Part shown: in pieces, positions 31,800-41,900 of the stretch | How the letters are laid out: every line of letters starts with the position of its first letter | Numbering within the stretch: position 1 is the first letter of the stretch | DNA from: Branchiostoma floridae | Lineage: Eukaryota > Chordata > Leptocardii > Amphioxiformes > Branchiostomatidae | NCBI RefSeq assembly: GCF_000003815.2 | Contig: NC_049996.1 | Span: 394,871-437,148 of the forward strand | Direction: 5' to 3' | Length of the DNA: 42,278 nucleotides | The notes under the pieces: generated by a model | Database searches by the model: none | Told to the model about the DNA's origin: nothing | Seen by the model: the letters and a program-made list of their open reading frames with translations, nothing else | Translations under genes and position numbers: made by a program

Positions 31800-34700
31800 G
31801 TATGTGTCACATGTAGTTATACTTATACTAGTGATAACCTCTGTATTTGTATGTATATGTAACCGGTATAACACACCAGCTGCTGTATCTGTATCTATAT
31901 ATATAGCCGATACAACAACCCTTCAGCATACCAGCCTCCCCTTCGGCGTAGCACACCAGCTTCTGTATCTGTATCTGTATAGACGGTATAACCGCCCTTC
32001 GATGTAACACACCAACTTCTGTATCTGTATCTGTATAACCTGTATAACTCACCATTCAGCGTAACACACCAACTTCTGTATCTGTACATGTACATTTTGT
32101 ATATCCGCCCTTTGCTTCTGTATCTGTATCTGTAAAGCCAGTATAAGCCACCCTTCGGGGTAACACACCACCTTCTGTATCTGTTTCTGTGTGGCCGGTA
32201 TAACCACACTTCGGCGTAACACTCTCAGTATATAGGGTATAACAGTCCTTCGGTGTATTAAAACTTCTGCATCTGCATAGCCGGTATAACCATCGTTCAA
32301 AGTAACACACCAGCTTCTGTATCTGTATGTATAGCCGGTATGTATTTTTCTTTTACAAAATTGCATCAATTTACCTAGCTAAAGTCATTACTAATTATAC
32401 ACTTATTGTTATGTTTGTTTGTAGCCTTTTTCGATCCAGCCCAGAGATCAAAGACAAGTGGCCGCAGCTGAGGAAGTTATCTGAGGATGAAATGCGGGAC
32501 AGCCCGTATCTACAGAAGCTATCGGTGCGGATACTGGGTGCTATGGACCACGTCATAGGTAAGGCTAGTGGTGCGTACCTAAACTCAATTTCAGGTTCAG
32601 GTCCGGATTCAGGTCCAGCAGTTCAGGTTCAGGTCCGGACTTAAAGTCCGGACCTGAACCCATCATTGCATATTATGTTCATTTTTTTTTGAGGGGGAGG
32701 GGTGGATGGTGCATATAAAATTGCATGTTAGCATGAATTGAAATGCAATGTGAAAAGTACATGAAAATGACAGGCAGTGTAAACATCATCATCATCAGTG
32801 TAAACACGAACTGTTTTTTGTCTTTTTCCAGTGCAAATTTCACTGTCTATGGAAGGTTTTAGATGGTATAGAACAAAAAAAAAGGAATATAAGTGACAGA
32901 TTGCTTTTTGCAAGTCCGGACTTGGCTCCGGACATTTAGGGTTTTTTTGGACCGAGTTGGACCTAAACATTTTTAGGTCCAATTCCAAGTCCGGGCTTTA
33001 GGTACGCACCACAAGGTAAGGCCATATATTCATCGTACGATCTTCGTGCGCGCGTGCGGTCATAAACTGGGGATATTCTTGGGATGGGAGTCGACCGTCC
33101 TGCAAATGTCTGACTAAATTATTAGCTGTCTTATATAGTAGAGTAGATTCATCCCTCAAGCTACCGACATCTTGCACACTGCAGTCGACCCTCAGAAAGA
33201 CATCTGGAGCCGCATAGTTCAAGTTTTGAACTTTTATTCAGCCTGACGGCCTGTTTGTTTGTTGTGTGTTGGTTGGAATAAAGTTCCTAAAGCTAGGGGC
33301 ACAACCCGCCGTACTTGCAAGGGCGTGCTGTCTACGTGCCAAAACGTGGGCAATCTTTTGGTATCCGTATTAAAGTGGTAAGTACCGTCTCCGTACGAAC
33401 ACGTGGCGAATCCCACAGATTTGGGAGCACGCAGACACGCCGTAGAAATTTAAGTGCATGCACTTTCTCTGCGTTCGGGCTGTGGATTCGCCCTCCGTAC
33501 GTGCCAGTACGGGCCAGTGCCAGGTACAATTGCAAACTGAACGTTTTCAGGAATACGTGGCGGACGTGGCCTCCACAAAAAACGTACGGACAAATTGCAC
33601 GTACGGCGGGTTGTGCCCCAGGCTTAAACGGGGAACATGCGGCTCCAGCGTCTTTTCTGAAGATGTGGCGTAAGTCTGAACGGTTGGCTTGAGGTTATCC
33701 TTCTCCACATACTCTAAATCTAGCTGTCTTGTTACGGAAAACGCTGTCTTAGATCCTTGTCAGTAGAAAACTGTAACATCTTACCTGAAACTTCTACATC
33801 AAATTTGTAGGACCGTACGGTAAACAGACGATCACCACTCCACCTTCTGACATACACGTCCACTTCAGTTGAGTCTGAATTTTGACTTGCTCCCAGTTCT
33901 GCGTATAAAAGACAATCTGGATATACTAGTCACTTTCAACTTAACTTGCGAATTGACAAAAGGATAGAATAATTTTTGTCTTATCCACTCTTTTTTAGTT
34001 CGTCATATGAAAATAGACATAGCTTAATGTCATCAACGAACCACTAGGCTCATGTGTATACGGTGTCAAGATACATGGGCAGTTCCTTCGAATAAACCAC
34101 CGAGTGAGCGAAGTTTATTAGACATCTGGCAGCTCTCCGGCACATCCCATGATCATTATGATTTATCATTTGTTACACAGAGTAACTGTATTGGTCTCCT
34201 CCAAGCAGAGTTTAGGCCGCGGTCGTTTTATGACGTTTTTATCGGGCTTTCTATTTTGTACTGTTTTCTAAATGTCTCGCGGTTAGACCGCAGGACCGTG
34301 TGCTGGGCGCTGTTGCTAAATTTTCCATATAATATATAATCATTTTGCCATAGAGGTGTTGATGTGGATATTATAGGGCCTTCACACGGAAATCGAATTA
34401 GCAGGAATCAAGCCGAACCAGCCGGAATGAAGTATTTGCAAACTTCGTGTCACATTCGGGGCCATTCGGGTGGGAATTCCAAATGGGCCTTAAATCCCCT
34501 TCACACGAGAAGGAATGAGCCGGAATGCCGTCAGAATGAAAATTCTTGTCTATTCCTGTGAATTCGTAGTGCATTCTAGACATTCTTACGGCATTCGAAA
34601 TATTCTTTCGGCCACATTCTGGCAGGATTCGAGGTGGCTTGCCGTTTCGGTTCTCCATCGAATGAGATAAGAATGTTTCGAATAATGTGCACCTCGACAG

Positions 34701-35648
34701 TTTTTAACATGTCAAAAACTTTCGAGCCAGCCAAAAGAACGGGGACGAATATCTCGAATGCAGTTAGAATGTTTAGAATACAGTACGAATTGCGAGGAAT
34801 TGCCACGAATAAAAAAAAAAAAATTCATTCGGACGGCATTCCGGCTCATTCGTGCTCTCGTGTGAAGGGGGCTTAAGTATTGCTGTCTCCCTCCCAGATT
34901 CCCTGGACGACCCAGACTACCTGATCCCGGCCCTGGAGAAGCTGGGACAGATGCACGCAGACATGACCAACCCCATCATACTACCGGAGGACCTATGGGT
35001 AAATAAAGCCTTCTTGAGGCAGCAATAAGTACAGCGACGTTCAACTAAAACTGAAATAAAACTAGAATTGCAACATTTTTTGCAGAAAAATTTTGCAAAA
35101 ATGCAGAATTTCCCCCTCTAGCCTTGTGTTTTAAAAAGCTACTCGCATACACTTTTATGCCATTAGGTTCGCCCCAAAGTAGTGCGTGCGAGTGAAAAAA
35201 AAAAAGAATCGGGGCTTTGAATGAGGGTACCTGGGTAGCCTGACGTGATAGCCAGTCCAGGTATAGACAGGTCAGCCTTTTCCCTAAACCTTTTCTGTTG
35301 GGAGAAAGAAAGAGAAAGCACCCTCAAAACTGTTTTTTTGCGGGGAAACAAAAACCTATCCTAAAATGCTACTTACCGTACATAATTTTATCTTATACAT
35401 GTACATGTACCTTGTTCCATAGGTCAACTTGTGGAACAGTTTTTCTCCAGTCATACCCAGGAACTTTTAATTTCTAATCTTTGCTTACTCGTTTTCTATT
35501 CGTTTCCATACAGAAGCTGGAAGGACCATTCCTTCGCGCTGTGGGGGAAGTCTTGGAGGACAGATTCACACGGAAGTACCAGGACATCTACCAGAAGTTC
35601 ATCATCTTTGTACTGGAAAGCATTGTCATTGGCTTCGATCCACATTGA
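31609..35648 (+). CDS. Globin with N-myristoylation signal (four exons, complete)
   Basis: Exons 31609-31799, 32425-32558, 34898-34998 and 35514-35648 join in frame to 186 residues. The N-terminus MGSGASRPTPRKRKAKKG has Gly2 and Ser6 for N-myristoylation and then a polybasic stretch, suggesting membrane attachment as in globin X-type proteins. The globin fold follows: helix A Trp (EKSWKTVA), helix B/C with Pro C2 (LFRSSPEIKDKW), helix E (SPYLQKLSVRILGAM), helix F with proximal His F8 (LGQMHADM), then G and H. By ungapped alignment with cytoglobin and neuroglobin, CD1 is Trp, not Phe, and E7 is Leu, not His. Introns fall at B12.2, at about E20.1 and near G7.0; the first and last are the ancient globin positions. 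Kozak context is good (A at -3, G at +4). Oxygen binding is uncertain because of the pocket changes. Confidence 0.92.
31845..32340. repeat. Minisatellite in globin intron 1
   Basis: About eight irregular copies of a 55-60 bp unit made of cttctgtatctgtatctgta, agccggtataaccac and ccttcggcgtaacacaccag. All minus-strand frames are open through it and are artefacts. It fills most of the 625-bp intron. Confidence 0.92.
32425..32558 (+). CDS. Globin exon 2
   Basis: Acceptor tttgtttgtag. It covers the end of helix B, helix C, CD and helix E, and ends ATAG|gtaagg. The donor lies inside the target duplication of a MITE. Confidence 0.92.
32558..32565 (+). repeat. Target-site duplication, left copy (overlaps splice donor)
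   Basis: GGTAAGGC. The first G is the last base of exon 2 and GTAAGG is the functional donor. The right copy is at 33015-33022. Confidence 0.85.
32566..33014. mobile_element. hAT-like MITE at the globin exon 2 donor
   Basis: The 449-bp element has ends TAGTGGTGCGTACCTAAA and (reverse complement of the right end) TTGTGGTGCGTACCTAAA. It is flanked by an exact 8-bp duplication, GGTAAGGC, at 32558-32565 and 33015-33022. Eight-bp duplications and TA-starting ends are the hAT superfamily pattern. It contains inward aggtccgg/ccggacct palindromes and no transposase. Confidence 0.85.
33255..33710. mobile_element. Retroelement-like repeat, filled-site copy
   Basis: Outer parts (tttgttgtgtgttggttgga before, acggggaacatgcggctcca after) match 22768-22880. 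It is split by a 334-bp MITE at 33291-33624. It lies inside globin intron 2. Confidence 0.8.
33291..33624. mobile_element. MITE with proven insertion site, TAA duplication
   Basis: The ends AGCTAGGGGCACAACCCGCC and (reverse complement of the right end) AGCCTGGGGCACAACCCGCC are flanked by TAA at 33288-33290 and 33625-33627. The uninterrupted copy at 22797-22804 reads cctaaacg with a single TAA, confirming the boundaries. A 3-bp TAA duplication suggests PIF/Harbinger. Confidence 0.88.
34197..34270. mobile_element. Single arm of the 30169-type MITE
   Basis: aagcagagtttaggccgcgg followed by gtttttatcgggctttctat matches one arm of 30169-30360. No second arm was seen nearby. Confidence 0.55.
34494..34872. 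mobile_element. TTAA-flanked MITE (piggyBac-like) before globin exon 3
   Basis: The ends ATCCCCTTCACACGAG and (reverse complement of the right end) GCCCCCTTCACACGAG continue into paired gaatgagccggaatgccgtc. They are flanked by TTAA at 34490-34493 and 34873-34876, the piggyBac target. A similar start (gggccttcacacgg) at 34377 suggests a second, older copy beside it. The element ends 21 bp before the TTAA-adjacent acceptor of exon 3. Confidence 0.78.
34898..34998 (+). CDS. Globin exon 3
   Basis: Acceptor ctgtctccctcccag and donor TGG|gtaaat. It covers helix F with the proximal His (LGQMHADM). Confidence 0.92.
35075..35325. repeat. Dispersed repeat in globin intron 3
   Basis: tgcagaatttccccctctag, caccccaaagtagtg-like and gtagcctgacgtgatagcca blocks match 39110-39335 in the same order and orientation. 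Confidence 0.8.
35514..35648 (+). CDS. Globin exon 4
   Basis: Acceptor tttccatacag. It covers helices G and H, ending IGFDPH then TGA. Confidence 0.92.
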   Translation, partial: KLEGPFLRAVGEVLEDRFTRKYQDIYQKFIIFVLESIVIGFDPH

Positions 35649-36036
35649 AAATATCCGTGTTACGTCAATTTTGGCGCATCAAAGTTGCTTCAACACTGTT
35701 TGGGGGTTTCCAGTATACCTGAAGTGCGTCACTCTCTTGGGGAGTGCTAGTAAAAGATTTTGTGAGAAGCAGTTGTGCTGTGGAGGTTAAACCTAGTTCC
35801 AACCCCATCCCTTACTCAGGTGTATGCAATACTTATTCATGGAGCAAAAATCTGGAGGAGCACAATTTTGTCACCACACTGGATCACAAGTTGAAACAGC
35901 AGGAAAGTGAACTAGCTCACTGAAGATATGACCTTCCACTAACTGTGACAGCGAAGACAGATAACATTTAGTATTTACCTGTCAGATTCATTGAATGGTG
36001 AAATTCCCCTAGCTCTAATGGCTTAACGTCCTATGC
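35649..36036 (+). other. Probable globin 3' untranslated region
   Basis: Single-copy sequence after the stop codon. The nearest clear AATAAA (gaaataaatg) is at 36722-36727, beyond a MITE, so the 3' untranslated region may be long or use a variant signal. Confidence 0.4.
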
Positions 36037-36039
36037 TAA

Positions 36040-36400
36040 GGCCACACCAATTTAATTTCTTGGTTCACGGATTTTTTCATAAAAAATATGGAGCGAAAGG
36101 GCGAAATAAAAATAAAAATTGTAAAATGGTGGGGGTAAAGGTAACGGCTAGTCCAAAACATACAGAAAAAAAGTTTTCAGCTTGAAAAAAGTACAAAAAC
36201 ACTATTTTTGTACAGTAACAGCACCTGTACCCACACTTTAAGGAGCTTATAATATAAAGGTCAATTTGCTACACCAGAAAGTTGGTGAATGGTTTCATTA
36301 ATGGTGAAAATTTGATGAGTGGTAATTTTTATTTTTATTTTTTTTCCCAAAAAATAGGAGCGAGCGAATCCGTGAACCAAGAAATTAAATCGGTGTGGCC
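36040..36400. mobile_element. TAA-flanked MITE (PIF/Harbinger-like)
   Basis: GGCCACACCAATTTAATTTC at the left pairs with its inverted copy at the right (one mismatch), and the arms run about 35 bp. TAA flanks both sides (36037-36039 and 36401-36403). The end sequence GGCCAC is shared with the element at 20283. Confidence 0.85.
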
Positions 36401-36403
36401 TAA

Positions 36404-36930
36404 GTGTATAGCAAAACATTCCAGTATTGCCAGGTGGGCTGCAATTCGAACACTCAGTTGAGAGGAAGAGCTGTCAATGCACACCGATCAGTATGATGTG
36501 AAAGTAAAATGGCTATATCATGTGTTGCGGATTGAAGGGATGTTATCGCAATGTTATTGAGCTTCGTTTTACAATTCATTGAAAATAGAGCTATCACAGG
36601 ATTTGATCAACAGCATTTAGGCATAGATCATTATACCATCAGGTCAAATTAAAGATGACACTGGGCCCATATCAGAGGATGCTCTCTGGCAAGCTGTAGT
36701 AAGATCAATGAGAAAGGCATGAAATAAATGATATTATTATGGAAAAGTAACAGGTTAGTTTTGTGGGGATGCATGTAAATGCTTTGCCTGAAGTAGGTTT
36801 TGGTTTCTCAGAAAATCAATGGAAAGTAGTTTGGTATGAGTCCAAACATTATGAATATGTGAAGTTAATGCTATGCATTAATCACTTGCCGAGGAAATGG
36901 CTACCAAAGTGATATGTACATAACACTTAA
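36404..36930. other. No gene seen
   Basis: AT-rich single-copy sequence. It includes an AATAAA at 36722-36727 that could serve the globin transcript. Confidence 0.5.
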
Positions 36931-36932
36931 CT

Positions 36933-37672
36933 AGGGTTCGAAATACCAGTGCACAACCTAGACAAAGAAACAGCGAGCATGTGTCGTGCGAGTGGCCAAT
37001 CGCTTGAAATACTTTTTTCAGCCTTGTTGTCCAGGCAGCAACCTGAGTCAAAAGCCAGGTTGTGCCATTAACATTTCAGGTTGCCCCACTTCTAGGTACT
37101 AGTAATGACTTTCTTCAAATAACCTACTTATAATCAATGTATTTTGCCAGCCAGTAGGTACCCAAATTATCCATTATCTTTTCTTCTTGTTACATGTAAC
37201 TTCTGATGTTTTAACTTTATCTTCTAAGAAATGGCAACAAAAGCTTATGCACGGAGGTGGTGGAAAACTGTAAAACAATATTTCAGGTTGTGCACTGTGC
37301 TACCTGGATTCAGGGCTCTAGCCAGCTCGAAATTTTTTTTCCGTCAACCAATTCCCATTGTCACGAAAACACTATTCCAGGAGTTAGAGAGACTGAACTG
37401 AGACCTTGAAAAACGGGTTTTAATGAGATTATCGTATGCGAAAGGGCACCGACACACATTGTTAACAATCATAACAATAGCAAAACAAACAGTGTGTGGC
37501 TTTTACGGCCGTGGACAGCGTCGCCTGTAGCTTCCACCAAGGAGCTTTTATCAGATTTTTGTCCGTCAAGGTTGACGGATTGGTTTTAAAAGTTTTCCGT
37601 CACAAGCAGCAAATTTCCGTCAATTGACGGAAAAACGGACTCTGGCTAGAGCCCTGCCTGGATTTGAAATTA
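36933..37672. mobile_element. Older inverted-repeat element split by a hAT MITE
   Basis: ccagtgcacaacct near 36948 pairs with aggttgtgcactgt near 37285. gttcgaaata at the left pairs loosely with the gaaat found after the hAT insertion. Its right end is therefore interrupted by the element at 37311-37656. Confidence 0.5.
37311..37656. mobile_element. hAT MITE, 346 bp
   Basis: The ends CAGGGCTCTAGCCAG and CTGGCTAGAGCCCTG are inverted repeats. An exact 8-bp duplication, CCTGGATT, lies at 37303-37310 and 37657-37664. CAGGG ends with an 8-bp duplication are diagnostic of hAT. Several tccgtcaa/ttgacgga motifs lie inside. No transposase. Confidence 0.92.
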
Positions 37673-38783
37673 AGTTCCGTCAAGCAAAAGAGGACTGACG
37701 TATCACACTGACCGTCCCTTATTGTGCCCAAAGAACCTAACAAAACTATTTGTTGTTGGCAAAATGCCTGTAAGAATAATGACTATCACAACAAAGGTAC
37801 CACAATGGAGACGTGTTTGTTATGGCTGTGTTTCAATTTACCATTCCACTGTAATGTATTGTACTAACATTGAATAAAAGCCCCTACAAAAAGTACAAAA
37901 TATGCAGCTTTTCCAGTGTACTGCAATGCATTACATTCATACAACCTATCGTTAACCTGTCTTCCGATACTGTTGTTATTAAGACAAATTCAATGCTACA
38001 ACGTACCATTTTACATGCGCTAAAACACACATTTACAAATTACCCATAGACAACTTCCAGATAATCTGGTATCATTCCCTATAACCTTGCTTCCTTTAAA
38101 ACATTTACAAAACAAAACATTAAAAAAGTGTTTCTACAAAATTTGAATTAACACTATTCAAAAAAAGAAAAGTTTTCACAATGACTTATTGTGTACAAAT
38201 TTTCTGATGTTTTCTGATCTTTGGTCACTACATGTAGGGTTTTGGACCACACCATTTGTTCAAGGGGGTGTTTGAACCTCAATCTACCATGTAACCCCCA
38301 GTCTAGTAAAATATACTGTACATTGTGTACATCAGCACCGAATGTATTGGCAAATATGCAAGTATTAGGTCCTACAACTACATTAGTTTACCACTTTTTT
38401 GGACTAGTCCACTTCAAAAACAGGGGTCACAGCAAGGTAGTAATATGTACACTTGACTTACATTACAAGAGTGCCCGAACCTCACGAAGGCCGACACTCT
38501 GGAAAAAGCACCAAATTCTTTTCATAATTACAAGTATTTCCTGATGTTTTCTGCTCTATGTATAAAAAAACAGTGCGTTTGAGCTACAACTATTTTACAC
38601 TGTTGTGGTCATTGTCAGTTGGACACAGAATAAGAGACAAAAATGTGTGACTTTAACAGCCCAATGCTGACGAATTAAGAGCTACTGTTAGTCCACTGTG
38701 ATCACACTAGAGTCCAACTGGATGCATAGCATCCATGGTAACCTTTCAACTTTACTGTACAAGACTCAGTGATCCGTTTTGAC
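37673..38783. other. SETD2 3' flank; no gene seen
   Basis: Probably includes the SETD2 3' untranslated region (minus strand). No clear polyadenylation signal was picked out. A 107-codon open stretch (38221-38544, plus) has no recognisable content. Confidence 0.45.
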
Positions 38784-38942
38784 TTAAAGGTCCTCTCGAG
38801 GCGAAGACTGGTACAGTCCGTCAAACTTGCTCATGTACTTGCGGACGTACTCTCTCGCCTTGCTCTTGACGTTTTCGTTGACTTCCAAGTCTTCCACGTG
38901 CCTGCAGTGTTTGAGCTCCTTGTTCATGATCCCATGTGTAAG
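38784..38942 (-). CDS. SETD2: SETD2 terminal exon, end of SRI domain
   Basis: Acceptor ccctacag. It runs from LTHGIMNKELKHCRHVEDLE to SSPREDL and TAA (38784-38786). Confidence 0.95.
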   Translation of the reverse strand, partial: LTHGIMNKELKHCRHVEDLEVNENVKSKAREYVRKYMSKFDGLYQSSPREDL

Positions 38943-41900
38943 CTGTAGGGGAAAGAGGGTTTATAATGACATCAAGACAATTTTACAAAGAGAGCATATC
39001 TTACACAGTGCAAAAGTAACTCAAGCAACAATAAGATGCAATTACAGACTTCACACTGGCTTGGCTAAGTTGCATACTTGGTCACTCCAATGCAACATAT
39101 AACTAGAGAGGCAACACTGTTGCAAAACTGCAGAATGTTTTCCCTCTAGCCTTGTGCCAAGCTACTTGCATACAATACTGTACCATTAGGCTCACCCCAA
39201 AGTAGTGTTGGAGAGTGAAAATGAGAATTAGGGCTGTGAATGGGGGTATCTGAGTAGCCTGACGCGATAGCCAGCCAAGCCTTTTCCGTAAACCTTTTCT
39301 GCTAGGAGGAAGAGAGATAAAGAACGCACCACCAATAAGACTGGCAATAAAAATGTATCATTGCCATGACGACGATTGAGGGTACAACAATACAGCTCAA
39401 ATCAGAAATAGACTGGAACTTCCCTGTCGCACTATCCCTGGCACAATATACTAGCCCACCTGTAACATAAACCTACAGCCAGCAGAAATGTACTATCCCC
39501 GGTACAGCACAATGGTCTGCCAGTGACCTAAACCTACAGCTGAGCACTACAGAAGTATTTCCTGTCTGCCTGTGGCCTATGGCTTGAACAAGCTCTAGAA
39601 AAGAAAATGTATCCTTCCTAACATAACATAACAACCAAGACAACGTGATCCATTGTGCAGAGTTCCCTGTCTAGTTTCAAAGGACAAATTCCTCCAGGGA
39701 GGAAGTGTGACCTAAATTCCACCATTGCATACCAGAGATACATCTGGAACAGATTTGGGGGGGAGGGCTTGCATACCCAGCATACTGCATTCCTGTGGAA
39801 ATGCCTGTGCAATTCCTAGAATTTTTGCAGACTGAATGCAATATATACCACTTCACGACTCCCCTGAGGCGTCGTCAAAAACAGTATGTGCACTCCTGCA
39901 TATCTAAACTGTGCATACCTGGAAAGTACTCTCAAACATATTGTTTTTCAATGGGGCTAAATACAGCAGGTAAAATGTTGTTGGAGGTTAGGTGTGAAAC
40001 CAAAAGGTACCACGTAGGATCATTACCTTTCTCGCCAGGTGTTTGAAGTCTTCCGTCGACGTGATGCGTCCGTGCTTACAGTCAGGCTTCCGGTACGGGT
40101 TTAAGATCGAGACGACAAAAGTCGCCATCTGTGGTACGTCAAACAACAAACCAATCAACAAACAAACGAACCAACAAACTGGAAACAAACAAAATGCAAC
40201 CTGTTGATCTAAGCAAAAGCCTGTCGATGAAAACGCTAGTGGTGATATGAGGATATGACTTTGAGATTCTATGTGAAAATCCTCAATACCCACTACCATT
40301 TTGACCAACAGGCGTATTATAGAACAAAAGGGAACGAATATAAAGATTTAGCCATTCCTTACCTTTTTCCTGAAGACATCCTTACACTTGCGTGCTGTCT
40401 CACTGGAGGTGTCAGCATCAGCCTTTGTGGGTTTTCTCTTTCCCTGGATAAGGAATGGGCAAAATTATAGCTTTGTGCATCTAGTAGCACAACTCTATGG
40501 AAGAATAGGTAATAGTTTTACTACAAGGGGGGCACCTAAGTTTTCCAAAAATTGACTTGTCCTATCGGGCAAGTACTTAAAAAATTTACTTGCCCGAACC
40601 AACTTTTCACTTGCCCAAAATCAAAATGACATTTTTCTATGTATATTCATGGCCTTCAATGGAATTTTTGTTATTGGCTCTATTTTCTGTGTTAATCAAT
40701 GCTTGATGTCATGACTTTGAAAAGTAGCAAGTACATCAAAATCTCGCTCAATGGAGAAAAGCTAACTTGTCCGATCGGGCAAGTGGGGAAGGACATGCAC
40801 TTGCCCGATTGGCATTTTCACTTGCCCCCGACTATAGGGCTAGTGGACTTGTTTATCCCTGGCTGACTATAAAATGACCAAAAAATGTCATATCACAGTC
40901 AGTTCTTTACAGAAAAAAAATTAAAGTAAGAAAGTAATCTTAGCACAAAAAGAACAAAACTTTTTTATTTTACTAAGAAAAAAGTCAAGAGGGGAGCTGT
41001 AAATATCTTAAGAAAAAACACCCCATGACCATACATCTAAAAGAATAAATATACAACTGTGAAAGCAGAATTTCTGATGGCCGGCATTGTTTGTAAGTAC
41101 AGTCAAACCTGCCCGAGCGACCACCTCTTCTCAGCGACCACCTGGCCATTTCGACCGCTTTTTCTCGGTCCCGATTTATTTTCCCATTGACGTAAGCATT
41201 AAGTGACCTTTTCTCAACGACCACCTCAGCCCAACGCGACCGCGACCGGCCCAAATTTGGACCCATAACGACCGCATCATTTTCAAAATTGAGGTTTTCA
41301 TCGATTTTTTATGATAACTAGCGTGATTTTGTGCCGAAATCGGCCAGTTTGCGTCGGATTTTGGGGTTGAATTTACAGTTTACAGTGTGCGTGTTGTATT
41401 TGACATTAAAGACCTCGCTTCTTTGCGTGCGTGCAGTGTGCTTGCTATTTGGCATTGAACACAATGGAAACCATTTATACTTTGCATCGGGCATGTTTTG
41501 AGTTGATACTCTTCTCAGCGACCACCTGTCCAAATCGACCGTTTTTTTCCGGTCCCCCGGGTGGTCGTCTTGGGCAGGTTTGACTATATATCAATAGCAA
41601 GGAAACAAAGGTGTGACTCCAACCATAGACGCAGAACCCTAGTTAACATTTTTCGACTTTTACTTATTTCTAGGCAAATGTGTGTTGAAATATTTTCTAC
41701 AGAGGACAACCTAGTTCAGGCCGCCCAAAGCAACATGAGGCTGTCATTTGATCGGCAAAAGCCCCTTTGGCAGAAATTCTGAGTTTGAACTTTAAATATG
41801 ATAAGGGATAGGCACACAAGTCTCCAGTCTTAAATATAACAGTTCTAAGTCTTCTTACCTGAGACTTTAAGACAATTAAGAGAAGTTGTTACCTTGTGGT

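Noticed and set aside
31828-32369. Minus-strand reading frames rich in YRYR and TDTE repeats
   Set aside because: They are read-through of the globin intron minisatellite on the wrong strand.
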